Source: Diplocarpon mali
Lineage: Eukaryota > Ascomycota > Leotiomycetes > Helotiales > Drepanopezizaceae
NCBI GenBank assembly: GCA_024741835.1
Contig: JAENRP010000088.1
Span: forward strand, 1 to 64,000
Direction of reading: 5' to 3'
Length of the DNA: 64,000 nt
The position numbers and the translations under genes were made by a program. The notes under the pieces were generated by a model. The model did not search any database. It was not told the DNA's origin and worked only from the letters and a program-made list of their open reading frames with translations. Shown in pieces: positions 10,880 through 22,041 of this stretch. Positions within the stretch are counted from its first letter, which is position 1. Each line of letters starts with the position of its first letter.

Positions 10880-12560
10880 AGCTATAATAGCATATAGGAT
10901 CTATAAGCTCGAACTTTAATAGAGCTTTAATAAAGATAATGCGTTCTTAACTACTAAAAGGATAATGAAAATCTCTCTTTCAAAGATGTATAATAAAGCT
11001 ATTAATAACTTAGAGAATAGAGCAGTATAGAATGAGGCAATCTAAGAGGAGATAAGCTCTTTTATTACAAATAGTATATAGATAGAGGAACTAACGCTAA
11101 AGGACGTAAACCTAGTATTAACAAAGTGGGTCTTTATAATTAAGATATATATAGATAGGACCTTAAAATGTTATAAGGTAAGGCTTATAGCTAAGGGCTT
11201 CTTCTAATAGTATAAAGAAGACTACTTTAATATATTTACGCTAATAGTTCATATAGACACCCTTTGCATATTTATAGCAATAGTAGCCGCTAAGGACCTT
11301 AAATGCAGATAATATAATATTAAAAATACATTTACTAAAGCGACTATAAAGGAACGGATTTTTCTCTTCTAACCTAACGGTATTCTTATATGCGCTAGCT
11401 ACTCTCTTTATATACTCTATAGTATTTATAGGCTTAAACAATCAGCTTATGATTAGAACCTCTTATATAGCTTTGCTTTAGTAGAAATGGGATTCGTTTA
11501 AAGCCTAGCTGACCCTTATCTATTTACTTATATTAAGTGTAGAATCAAGTTGCTACTATATATTAACGATATTGCTATAGCTGCGAAGACAACTACTTAA
11601 TTAGATTAGTTCTTTATAATAATTCGGAAACGTTTTAATACTAAGGATCTAAGGGGAATTTATAAGATCCTTGGCATCTATATTATAAGGAACCGCTCTA
11701 CTTAAGAACTCTGGTTGGACTAAGAGTAGTATATTAAGAAGATCCTAGACCGAATAGGACTCTTTACTTATACTCCTAACTTTAAGCTAAAGCGTACTCT
11801 AATTAAAGGAAAATATAATAAGTTAGAGCTTGCTAATAAAAATAAGTAAAGAGGAGATTTGAAGAAGTACTAATAGGATATTAGAGCGATTATATATACT
11901 ATAGTATATATAAGACCAGATATCGCCTTTATTACTAGGCAATTTAGTTAGAACTTAAAGGATCTGATAATTTGATATAAGAATATAGTCAAGCGACTTA
12001 AAAGGTACCTTCGATTGATAATTATATAAAAGGTAAGATATAGACTAATGAAATATATAAGCGCAAAGCTTAAGGTATATACCAATTCCAACTAGGCAAA
12101 TATAAAAGGTTGGAAAAGTATATCTAGAAGTATAGTAATGCTATATAGTAGACCTATATTATAGGGAAGTAGGAAGTAGAAATCAGTAGCTATTATAAGT
12201 ATTAAGGCCGAATATATATTAATATTATCAAATTGTAAGTAAGGATTATAGATCGCTTAAGTTCTAAAAGATATAGGTTTCGCTAAGTATATTAAATAAG
12301 ATAGGAACTGTATTAATCTTTAAGTAAATAATATAAGGGCGATTGCACTTGCAAAGAATCTATACTTATATAAGCAATTGAAATATATTAATATTGCCTA
12401 CCACTTTATTTATAACCTTATTATAAAGAATAAGTTATCGATTACCTATATCTTAACCGATTGAATAGTAGCAGATAGATTTATAAAGCTATTAAAAACG
12501 GTTGCAAAGTTTAAAGCGTTTAAAGATATACTAAGGTTGCAGAAGATAGTAGGGGCTTAG
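10880..12560 (+). pseudogene. Copia-B reverse transcriptase and RNase H remnant
   Basis: Residues LLYINDIAIA near 11550-11582 match the Copia RT active-site motif LLYVDD, with the first Asp changed to Asn. Downstream, AEYI-LSNC near 12207 and IRAIALAKN near 12325 match Copia RNase H motifs. These are followed by KQLKYINIAYHF near 12377, the usual KHIDIRYHF signature. Multiple stops show it is dead. The module order and Copia assignment are secure. Confidence 0.85.
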
Positions 12561-12861
12561 TAGGCTTAAGGACGACTCTTAGGCCCGCTCTATAAATTAG
12601 GTCATATAGTCTTATAAAGGAAAGTTTTTAAATCGACTCCTAGGCCTAGACCGCGAGTTAAGTTATATAGTCTTATAAAGGAACGCTTTTAGGAAATTTG
12701 ACTCCTAGTCCTACCCTGCGAGTAGGATTAGTAATTTTAATAGAGGTTGCTATTAATTAATTGTTTTTAACTTAAAGAGATACCTAAGAGTTGGATTAGC
12801 GTAAAAGGATAGTTGTTGTTTTCCTAACTATAGGTTAATTAGAGTAAGGTCTAAGTAAGGG

Positions 12862-13056
12862 TATTAAGATAGGTAATATAGCTATCACTCTGATATATTA
12901 TCATATAACCCTACTGCTTAGTTAGTAGGATATTAATATATATATAGTTATAAGGAAGAAAGGGGTAACCTTCCTTCCTTAACTTTTATTAATATATCGA
13001 CCATCGACCTTTAGAAGCCTCCTTTACCTACTGCGCCGACTCACTTAAGCTTAATA
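12862..13056 (+). repeat. Copia-B 3' LTR
   Basis: This 195-bp copy pairs with 6914-7108 and is followed directly by the AAAAT target duplication at 13057-13061. Confidence 0.92.
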
Positions 13057-13061
13057 AAAAT

Positions 13062-16000
13062 TACATTTAGGGTAGGTTCGCGAAATGCAATCGGCAAGAC
13101 AACTGTTCGAATACCAGCAGGCCCTATAGAGTTCTTAATTGTAAAGGCAGATATACCGTTTTTAGTCTACTTGTAATAACTCGATAAAATGGGAGCTAAA
13201 TACGATAATCTACGCAATTTGCTTATAATCGGTAAGGAGAAACACTTAATTATTAGAAAATATAGGCATCTATAGCTCTTACTTAATATAATAGAGCAAC
13301 TTCTAATAACTTTAAAGGGTACAATCAATATATGCCACTTAATAGAAATAGAGATCCGAAGGCTATATAAAAGATTCGAATATCTATTAGTAAAACGCCT
13401 TAAATACCTTTTAAACTAGGCCGATTATAACATCGACTTTAGCATTATAGCGAAAGTAAGGGAAATATGCTAATATTATCAACTCTACGCCGATGCTCTT
13501 TACAGATTCCGATTTAAGCTATAAGATAATATCGACTTCAATTATACTATATATATTAATATTGCTTAGTTCGGTAGAAGGAACGCCCTTTATATAGTTG
13601 ATAAAGCGATAGGATTTAGAACCGCAAGGTTCTTATAAAAGGGAATAGGAGTATATTCGGCTAATATAGTATTTTAAGCCCTTAAATTAGCTTAGCTAGA
13701 TATATATATTAGACCTCTTGATTTTATAGTATACGACTATAGCACTAACTTCAACTTAGCAGAGTTCAGAAGCTCTTTAAGATCTATAGGAATAACCCTT
13801 AAACTAGTTCCTATAAAGGCGCACTACTCTATTAGCAAGGTCGAATGGTATTATCGCCCTTTAAGATATGCCTTTAAGATAATAATAGTTGAATACCTTT
13901 AATTAAGCGACGATAAGAGGCTGCAAATGGCTATTAAAGTAGTTAATAATATAGCAGGGCTTAATAGGATGATTCCTACCTTACTTGTTTTTAAGGCATA
14001 TCTAAGGCTAATTGAACTGGATTTACCAAATCTGTCGATTAAATAAAGGGTAATAATAATTAAGAAGGCTATAAAGGAAGTTAGGAAGATCTATACTACT
14101 TACAAGGTCAATAACGCTTTAGGTATAAGGAATAGCCTTAGAACCACTTATATCTACGATTTAAGGCTAAAAGACCTAGTATTAATATATTAAGAGAAGG
14201 GAGGATAGATAGGCCTATTCGAGTTCCTAGGCTTAGAGAACGAAACCTATATAGTCAATATCGGCGATAGAATAAAGCACTTTAGGTCGATAAGCGTACG
14301 CCTATTCAAAATCGATAATAAAGAAAACTGCCTAAAGGAAACTAGAAGAACTAAACCTAAGGATTAAACGACTATTAAAAGGAAGTAGAACGCAACCGAT
14401 ATTAATAAAGAAGTAAAGCCCTCTCACTTAATTAAGCCGCAACTTAATAGCTGCAAGCAATCGTTAAGAGTAAAGGTTCCCTTTATTAAGCCTATTTCTA
14501 GCCTTCTTATAATTAATAACAACTATAATACTAAGATATAGATATCCTTTAAAGTAGACAATAAGCTATATATAGCCAAATCAGAGGTATTCTTAATAGA
14601 GAAGGAGAATAGGGACTAGGAATTATTGCAAAAGCTATAGGTAGAAGGCAAGATTACCACTCTTAGGTGCCCTTTTTAACAATCTCGCCTAAAGGAGTAC
14701 TAAGGGCTAATGAATAAGGGGGTATTTATACTAATAAATAAAAATGACCTTATTATAAAAGGCAAGAGGATCTTTAAATCGAAAATAGTTGATAAGATAA
14801 AAGGGAAGGAGATAGATCACCTATTTAAGAAATCACACCTAGTTATATAGGCCTAAAACGATACTAGTAAGAAGGAGGAAGGCATAATCACTTAATCCCT
14901 AACTATCTAATAAGTAAGCCAACGCCTTTTAGTATTACTTTCAGCATTAATCTGAGAATACTTTAAAGAATAGGGTAAGGAAGGCATTCTCAGCCTATAG
15001 GATATTATATAAGTATATACCTAGGCAGCTTTAAAGCTACTATGCGATATATTTGTATTTCCCTTATAAGATATCGCTAAGCTATTCCCTATAGGTACAG
15101 TCTTTAAAGTAGTACTACTGCTCTATAGCATTCCCGAATTAGGAAATCACTAGTTCAGCACCTACTATAAGCACTATTATAGCAATCTCGGTATAGCTAA
15201 CTCAACTTATAACCCTTATCTATTATTAACCTTAAGCACTTCTCCTTTTTTTAATATAGTAGGAATACAAACAAACGACACTTTAATACTTAAAGAAGTA
15301 GACTTCTTGAAAAAGGAGGAGGACGAAATCAAAAGGGTAGGATTCCTTATAAAGCTAATACAACACTTATCGAGCACCGAATTACTAGCTTTTAATAGGT
15401 ATATTATTTCCTAGGAAGGGGATATAATATATATATAATAAAAGGGCTAAGGCTAAAGGCTGGAACTAGTCGATACTTCTTAAGAGGACTATAAGTAATA
15501 ATACCTAAAGCAAAAAGCAAAAGGAGCTTATTTAGCTATAATCTGCTAGCTAGAAGCTTCCTTCAATTTATCAGCTATAGCCTAATATTAGGATCCGATA
15601 GTTTAAGATGCAGAGAATTTAAATAAGCGACTTAAATAGATTCGAAATAACCCTAAAAGAGGCCTGACCTACCTTACTATCAATTTGCAAAACGCTAAAC
15701 TATTCGCATTTGTTAATAGATCTTTTACTAATAATAAGGATTTAAGCTTGCAGATCGGCTATATTATTATACTAGCTATTAAAGAAGAAGGAGAATTGCA
15801 GTTTACTCTAAAAGGCAATATTCTATACTATAGCTTAATAAAGTGTAAGAGAGTAATAAGAGCTATACTAGCCTCCGAACTATACGCTATAGTAGCAGGT
15901 ATTAATATGCTAGTTTCTATAGCTATAACGATCGATATAGTAATAGCTAAGCTAAGTCTACCCCGCCTCCTTACTATTATATATATAGATTCCCTCTCCT

Positions 16001-16240
16001 TATATAAGTATATTATCAAATTAGGTACTATAAAGGAGAAGCGATTAATAATTGATATAATAGCTATTCGATAATTATATAAGAATAGGGAGCTTATAAA
16101 GATACATTAGATTAATAGCGCTAGTAACCCTACTAATGCTATAATAAAAGCCAATCTAAATCAGGCCCTTTAGCAGCTAGTAGATACTAATTCGATAACT
16201 ATTAAAAAGGAGGGATAGGTATAAAGGCCTATTAGGGCAT
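13062..16240 (+). pseudogene. Copia-A pol remnant (integrase, RT, RNase H)
   Basis: The frame continues that of the gag remnant across the nested element. Recognisable parts are a pre-integrase segment (HLIEIEIRRLYKRF near 13335), an integrase core (YDYSTNFNSAEF near 13734 and a VEWYYRPL segment near 13840), RT N-terminal blocks with GVFILINKNDLIIKGKRIF near 14730, and an RNase H segment containing ASELYAIVAGINMLV near 15870 and an IDSLSLYKYIIKLGT block near 15987. These match a widespread fungal Copia family. A 129-codon stretch (15685-16074) remains open, but the rest is closed by TAA/TAG. Confidence 0.82.
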
Positions 16241-16549
16241 AACCAGACTTGAAAAGGTCCTAGATTAACGATATCCAATATTTTTAATTGCAAGCTATTA
16301 GTAATTTTTTTATTTTTTTATTTTACTATAAGATATATTCCTATACTTGCTATTACTACCTTCTTTTTTATCTTATCTTGCTATATTCCTATACTTGCTA
16401 TTACTACCTTCTTTTTATCTTTTCTTACTTACCTACGCGTACTTGCATTTTTTTTATCACTTAAGCAGTACTAGAGAAGGAGGTTATAGTAAAGCAGCAA
16501 TTATTATATTACTAAAGATAATAATCTACTAACGATTCTACCCCTAATA

Positions 16550-17500
16550 AGCACTTATCCTAAGCATTAGGATTTCTAAAGCGTAGATCCTTAAACCCTT
16601 AAGGCTTAAAAGCCTTACTACTTAAAGCAGCGGCTAAGTTGGCCTACTCCTCTTAAGCTTGCACCTAAGTAAAAGCGGCTGCGATCTCTTTTAAATTCGA
16701 TTTATTTAAATCATTAAGATCTAGATCCTTGCCCTTTAAAGAGCCTTTAGAAAGGACCTATCTACCCTTGCCCTTTTAGCAGTAGATATTATTAAAAGGA
16801 GCCTAAGAATAGCCCTTAGCTAAGCTAGATAACCCTTCTATATATTAAAGGGCGCCGAGCACCTTAGCGCCTTAAGTCTTAAGACGCCCGAGGGTAGTAT
16901 TGCCGCCTCAGATAGCGCGCAATAGATCCTGCAAATAGTTAGTTATCGATATTAGATAAATTCAAAGGCACTTATAGCTTACTAGGTATTCGCAAGGTCG
17001 ATACTATAGTAGAAGGCATAAGCTTTATTTAACTAAGCTAGCTAAAGAGCATCTTAAGTCTTTAGGACTATAGAGATTTGTATCTAAGTCTTTTTAAATA
17101 AGATTCGGGCCGCCTCTTAAATCGCTTTAATATCGCCACTAACTTAAGCATCCCAGAGGATAATATACTTATCCTAAGCTTAAATAGGTATCTAAAACGG
17201 ATATCTATCAAAGGTTATTAAAGTAAAAGGATATTAAAGGGCACTTACTAGGATACACTTTGCCTACTGCATAATATAGTAGTTATACTTCTTAGAAGTA
17301 AGAGTATTAAATGCGTATATATAGCTAGTATTATTCTTACTAGCCTCCTTTCTTAATATTATATACGCATAACGTATATATAGCACTCGAAAGGCCTTAG
17401 GCAGGTCCTCGGGATTGCATTTAAGTACTATCTAAGTCAGTAATATATATATTAAAGAGGGTCAGCTAATAATTAAAGCACTTACTAATAATAATAATAG
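16550..17500 (-). pseudogene. antisense accessory ORF between pol and 3' LTR of Copia-A
   Basis: Read on the minus strand, this stretch has a protein-like frame of about 300 codons interrupted almost only by TAA, TAG and one TGA. Clear segments are NPEDLPKAFRVLYIRYAYII (near 17440-17370), EASKNNTSYIYAFNTLTSKK and KDLDLNDLNKSNLKEIAAAF (near 16740-16680). At least one frame change occurs near 16930, so it is either spliced or frameshifted. Its composition (Lys/Leu/Ala mixed, no low complexity) differs from the random translation of other frames. I do not recognise a family. It lies 3' of RNase H and 5' of the LTR, opposite to gag-pol. Confidence 0.55.
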
Positions 17501-18043
17501 TATTAATAAGATAATATAGGATAAGATCTACTAAAGGGTTAATTAACTTAAAAGTAAGAGGGGGAAATCGACCTACTTATAAAAAGTAGGAGTTAAAGTT
17601 GAAAGATCAAAGGAGGAGGGAAGCTCGATATATATGCCTTTTTAAAGGCCCCTCTTTTTCCCTTCTATAGATTATTATAATTTATAGCTATAGTGGATTA
17701 CAACTCCGGATAACTCTTTAATAAAGAGTCTCGAACCTACTAGAACGCAACCGGACTATAATCGCACTTCCATAAGGCTTAAATAAAGACCTTAGATTAC
17801 TTCTATCACTTGAATACCTTTCCTTTCCCTTTTTACTATTTGCCTTTATCTTTGCTATTCTACTTCTTATATATTGTCCTTATTACTTATTATACCTGCT
17901 TTTACTATTAAGCTATTTGTCTTTGCTATTTTATTCTTTATTGCCATTTGATTATTTACTACCGATCTGCCTCCTTTATATACCTGTTTTACGTACTTCC
18001 TTATGCGAGTTAAAAAGGTCTTTTCAAAAGAGAGTACTACTAG

Positions 18044-18342
18044 TGTTAGTACGCAGATTCCTATATAAGAGGCAAGCTATCCTTATTCCTAGGGTCATCC
18101 TATACAGCTATACCATATACAATATAAGGGGTTTCGTATATATTTCGGACGGCTATTTAGCCAGAGGACCTTAGAAGGATATCTATATACAGCTAAGAGG
18201 GACTATAGGAGGGAGGATATTCAAAGGTATAAAGGTACTATCTTAGTTATATAAGGATAGACAGATATTATAATAGATTCTTTTTAATAACAAGTACTCA
18301 ACTATATTCACGTGAATATCGAATACCGGTATAGAACCTATA
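18044..18342 (+). repeat. Copia-A 3' LTR
   Basis: This 299-bp copy pairs with 4143-4441 and is followed by the target duplication ATTAC at 18343-18347. It marks the sharp end of the left AT-rich block. Confidence 0.92.
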
Positions 18343-18352
18343 ATTACACCCC

Positions 18353-18819
18353 TGTAGAGAGTTGCTATACTATACTTCAAGCACGCCAACCAACAGGGGT
18401 GGGCGTTAATAGCATAATTTGAAACAAATAAATGAATATCATATCAATGGTAGGGGTCAATGTACTTTGATAAGAGCTATAAGAAGTAAAAGATTCATAT
18501 AGTATAAGAGGGAGCAGGAACAACACCTGAGAATAGGCCTAAGGGAAGACCAAAGACAAGAGGGAGGAAGCACCACAAGCGGGCTCTCTGAAGACAAGAA
18601 CTAGGACAATTCACTAGTTGGGGGTAGAATAGGTAGTTGGCATTGCGCGCTGTCTCTAAGTACAACAGTAGTCCTATTTATACCCCCTTCGACCCTTAGC
18701 CGATCATATGACTCTGTCACGTGACTTATATCATATGACTCCTCCTTTGACTCTCTATCCCGTGACTCCTCGACTGTCACGTGACTGTCACGTGACTCCT
18801 TTTCTTCAAGGTCTCTACA
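18353..18819. mobile_element. probable solo LTR (467 bp) with 8-bp inverted ends
   Basis: The segment begins TGTAGAGA and ends TCTCTACA, a perfect 8-bp inverted terminal match with TG...CA ends as in LTRs. It has no coding capacity, a TATTTATA promoter-like box near 18675 and clustered palindromes. The adjoining bases (ACCCC left, ATAGA right) do not form a target duplication, so a MITE or chance match is possible. It is not AT-skewed like the neighbouring Copia-A. Confidence 0.45.
18716..18796. promoter_or_regulatory. three GTCACGTGAC palindromes
   Basis: The perfect 10-bp palindrome GTCACGTGAC occurs at 18716-18725, 18776-18785 and 18787-18796, with a related CCCGTGAC between. CACGTG is the core of bHLH E-boxes, and GTCACGTGAC resembles Cbf1/Pho4-type sites in fungi. 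They lie inside the probable solo LTR, about 370 bp upstream of the secreted-protein gene. Regulatory use is inference. Confidence 0.5.
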
Positions 18820-19165
18820 ATAGAAGTATAATTTAACTTTGTAAACCTTTTATAAACCACTTTTACAAACACTACTAATTATAGTTGATCCATCTCCTCA
18901 GAGTGACATAGACCAGCTGCCATAGTACCTGTCTAACCCGAAACAAAGTAACCAAGTACACAAGGGGGGGCTGTGAAGTTCTATGAGCCCTACTTTGTGC
19001 GAAGCAACAGTGTGCTTGCTATAGTAAAAATATAAGATCTCTTGCTCAGTTTTTCAGGCCTCTCCAAATCTCTTTTTCTTGCAACATATTATCATACAAA
19101 GTAGCAATTACTCTTTACAATTGCTAGCTCTTTCTACTTGCATCTACTTCCCTGCTTTTATCAAA
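18820..19165. other. upstream region of the secreted-protein gene
   Basis: There is no gene here. A TATA-like AATATAAG lies near 19028, about 140 bp before the ATG at 19166, followed by a pyrimidine-rich leader (CTCTCCAAATCTCTTTTTCTT near 19061). Confidence 0.4.
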
Positions 19166-19432
19166 ATGAAATTCTTTTCTTCCTTCACCGCAGCTACTAT
19201 CTTTGCCATGGTATCCTTGACTTCAGCAAAATGCACAATCTACGGAGCAGTATTAGAAGCCACATGCACTCCCGGCAATGATGACAGCAAACTTTTCTGT
19301 CATTCAGATGAGATAGCTTGTGAACAAAAATACAAACAATTCCTTGATGATTCAGCTACATCAGCTAATGAAAAAGCCTGCCATTATTTGGACCCAAACG
19401 AGACATGCACGCAAGCTGTCTGCTGCTTTTAA
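19166..19432 (+). CDS. small secreted cysteine-rich protein (88 aa)
   Basis: This single-exon frame starts at the only in-frame ATG (19166, context TCAAAATGAA) and ends at TAA 19432. Residues 1-21 form a clear signal peptide (K2, hydrophobic core, cleavage after TSA). The predicted mature chain of 67 residues has eight cysteines (C23, C34, C45, C52, C72, C81, C86, C87), enough for four disulfides, and an N-glycosylation sequon at N78-E-T80. The C-terminus is CCF. The size, acidity and cysteine content are those of secreted fungal effectors or defence-type peptides, but the spacing does not match a family I recognise, such as the six-cysteine PAF-type antifungals. No stops or RIP-like bias are present. 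It lies between a solo LTR and a second secreted-protein gene. Confidence 0.75.
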   Translation: MKFFSSFTAATIFAMVSLTSAKCTIYGAVLEATCTPGNDDSKLFCHSDEIACEQKYKQFLDDSATSANEKACHYLDPNETCTQAVCCF

Positions 19433-20505
19433 AAAGGGCACCATGGAGAGTCTCTACTTCTGGAAGTACAGCGGGTAAGTATTCTCACTTTCTATTCTGT
19501 ATCAACCCGTTGCCTTGCATTTCAAAATAAAATAGTAAGGATAGAAGCAAGGAATTGGTCTTTGCTGGATCAGGTTTTTAGGGTTTTCTAAGGTGTATGC
19601 TGATGTTTATTTATAAAGCTTTTGTTCCATAGAGAAACAATTACACGGTGTCGGAACACAGTGTCTAAGGGCCGGCCCTAACATGTGGTAGCTGTACTAC
19701 GGTATAAGCAATCGTGATGACAGATGCCTGGCTATTCTGAATAAAGGGCTTCGGTGGTACAGAGATGGAGATCTTAGCTGCTAAGGCTATGGATGGTGTT
19801 GGTGCAGGGGTGGTTGATGCGATCAAAACAAGGACGTTTACTTTTATGAATTATTTTCCCATACATATTATGAGATCTTGTCGAGTATGTAGTCCATTGT
19901 TGGAAGTGTCTATAGTACTGTATATCATGCCCGCTTTTTCTTCACCCCCTTCCCCTCGCAGAATTTGAATCGTTACCAAGCCAGAATCCGATGAAAGTCG
20001 TATATTTTAAGCATATACTACCCGCCTCTTTTTCGAGTACAATGGATTAAAAAATCCCTCTGATTAGGTGGTTTTCTACTACCTGAGAAAGAACCATAAC
20101 ACTCTTCGAGAATCGGATGCTGAAAGCTAAATAGGTAGGAAACTGATAGACTGTACTTAATTATAAAATTGATCGAAATATTATTTTGAAAATTTTCAGA
20201 TCTGTAATGCACGGGAACCTTTGTTTGGAAACCCTGTTTAGCCACTATCTGCAATTTATGATTTATCACAGATTTACAGGCTCAACAGAACTCGTAGAGC
20301 GTTCGCAGGTAACATATGTATGTTCTATATAGGCAACGCGGGGTCAATATCATAGGTATTTATTTTCCTAATTTCGTCAAGTCATCAATCGGGTTTTAGC
20401 TTGGGCAAGTGTAAGATGTACAAAACATTTGTTTCTCTGGCTCTTAGTCAATCATCAAATTGAGCAAAACAAAAGCTATTCCACTGAATCCATCCCGTCG
20501 AGCAC
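19433..20505. other. intergenic region without a supported gene
   Basis: Base composition is normal. Short open frames at 19765-19968 (plus) and 20018-20269 (minus) lack codon bias, motifs and neighbours that would support them. A good donor-like GGGTAAGT lies near 19470, just past the secreted-protein stop, which may mean an intron in its 3' UTR. Confidence 0.5.
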
Positions 20506-21252
20506 TCAGATATACTGCCAAGCACCAAAGGGCGATTCACTCGGCTTGTAAGTCGGCTGCAATCCTTCCAACTCGACACAATCCGTCTGGTTGAAAGCCG
20601 GAGTGCGGGCGTAGATTTGATAATACGGGGAGTGGGGACAAGCTAGAATACCATCTGATTTTGTTCAGGCTTTTAGCTTACTTTACAAAAAGAAAAAGGA
20701 TATAATCATTCTCGAAAAGAGCGAGCTGAGTTGGGATGGCGTCGCATACCAGTAGAGCCATCAGGAGCCTTCCAGGTGAACACATTGACATCCTCCGCAC
20801 AGTCCGAGCTAATGGTCACATTGAGGAATCCACCTCGGTAAGAATCCACGGGGACATTATTCGAGTGAGCTTGCACGAAAGCGAGGGCGCCGTTGGCGCG
20901 TACGTAGATCTGCTGGCCGCCCGGGACGTTAACCTGTGCGGTTACTTGAATCAGCGGAGAACTTGACCGCGATGCTTAAAGATATGAGGAGAAATTTAGT
21001 TGTACTTACCCAGAGGGAGCCTATAGCGCCAGCTACCACAGTCTCGGAGGCAACGGGACAATTGGGTTCGACGACGGGGGGGCAGTATGTTGCTGGAGCG
21101 TCGAGACCAAGGAAGAAGGCTTGACTAGCGGCATTGACCTTCTGGCCATCGAGGATAGAGTTGGGCAGAAAAGCAGTGAGAGTGGAAATCTGAGCTGTGG
21201 TGCCTGTGAGTAGGACGCTGAGTCCCATCGCTAGGATACGAGAGAAGGTCAT
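20506..21252 (-). CDS. IgE-binding-protein-like secreted protein (three exons, 187 aa)
   Basis: Exons are 21252-21010, 20933-20750 and 20642-20506. Intron 1 (21009-20934, 76 bp) is GTAAGT...CACAG and intron 2 (20749-20643, 107 bp) is GTATGC...TCTAG; both restore the frame (phases 0 and 1). Residues 1-20 are a signal peptide ending TTA|Q. The mature part contains GQKVNAASQAFFLGL, ATYCPP with C57 and C65, PGGQQIYVRANGALAFVQAH, and a C-terminal CPHSPYYQIYA block followed by FNQTDC. This order matches the family annotated as IgE-binding or allergen-like cell-surface proteins of Aspergillus and Penicillium, whose biochemical role is not established. The third exon is only found if intron 2 is removed; reading through it gives a short wrong tail. 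Extracellular or wall location follows from the signal peptide. Confidence 0.8.
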
Positions 21253-22041
21253 GTTGATCACCGTCAAGCTGCTGCTGAAGGTCTTGGTAGCTTTGGATCG
21301 AGGATGGCAAAGCGGTACCCTTTTGTGGTAAACCTGGTGATAGTGTTGAAGGCGATGAGGAAGAAAATAATATCCCGCGAAGACGTCCAAGTTTCAGTGC
21401 GATGCTCCAGTTCTTTACGGCTAGCTCGCCTTGTTGAGTATGTAGGTACGCTCCCGTTTTCTCCCATATCGAAATTGACGCGTCGTAATTCATTTACTGC
21501 CCACGGGAGTCGGCATGGCCCTGGTTCGTACATGTACTTATTGCGATACAACACACGAATACGAAATGTCGATACATGCTGCCATATGCGAGTGACACTG
21601 CAGCTGCCGAACGAGATTGACGAGTAGCAAGATGCGGCGTCGTACTGCTATGGTATGACCCGCCCGGCTTGATGGGAAAGAATTCAGGCTTCTTTGGTCT
21701 CGTTCGAGTCAATAAGGAGTGTTCTATTTGAACTCGAAAACTAAGTTCTACCCTATGACACTGTTAAGTTTCCTCTTTAACGGGGGAATGGTTGTGGCTA
21801 ACCTTACGATTCCCAGTCCGAATGCGATCTCGAACGAGTTTCAGCAACGAATCAGATCAGACTGTAACGTATTAAGCGATGTTTACTCAACAGAGCAGCA
21901 GTTAGAGTCATCTCCTCAGAGCATGTGGAACGGCGCATCTGAAAATTCAACAAATCCAACATACTTTACCCATCCTTCCGAGAGCTCGTTCATTCAGGGC
22001 CAACCGTAGCTTGACATAATTCTATACCCGTAGCTACGCAT
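21253..22041. other. intergenic region between two minus-strand genes
   Basis: This holds the promoter side of the IgE-binding-like gene and the 3' side of gpi16. A 96-codon plus frame (21719-22009) with a weak hydrophobic start is present, but it has no recognisable domain and no clear gene structure. I do not annotate it. Confidence 0.5.

Larger units (their letters stand above)
6914..13056 (+). mobile_element. Copia-B: full-length Copia retrotransposon nested in Copia-A
   Basis: The element is bounded by 195-bp LTRs (6914-7108 and 12862-13056) and by the perfect target duplication AAAAT (6909-6913 and 13057-13061). Total length is 6143 bp, normal for Copia. The LTRs begin TATTAAG and end CAATA or TTAATA, again consistent with RIP of TG...CA termini. 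Order of domains is gag, a coding tandem repeat, integrase, reverse transcriptase, RNase H. It inserted between the gag and pol parts of Copia-A, so it is the younger of the two, yet it is also stop-riddled. Confidence 0.92.
4138..18347 (+). mobile_element. Copia-A: full-length Ty1/Copia LTR retrotransposon, RIP-mutated, split by a nested Copia
   Basis: Two 299-bp direct LTRs (4143-4441 and 18044-18342) are flanked by the perfect 5-bp target duplication ATTAC (4138-4142 and 18343-18347). The LTRs begin TGTTAG or TATTGG and end CCTATA; the ancestral TG...CA ends appear to be RIP-altered. The internal part reads gag, then pol with integrase, reverse transcriptase and RNase H on the plus strand, interrupted at 6914-13056 by Copia-B. 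Without the insertion the element is about 8.1 kb. Every coding frame is broken by many TAA/TAG codons, so it is non-autonomous. Confidence 0.92.

Noticed and set aside
4500..18000. CRISPR-like or prokaryotic repeat arrays
   Set aside because: The only regular arrays are coding tandem repeats within retrotransposons. The telomere, introns and Copia/Gypsy elements show a fungal genome.
19765..19968. 67-codon plus ORF
   Set aside because: No recognisable motif or codon bias; probably random.
21719..22009. 96-codon plus ORF with a weak hydrophobic N-terminus
   Set aside because: No domain, weak signal-peptide-like start, no splice or promoter support, and it lies in the spacer between two real genes.
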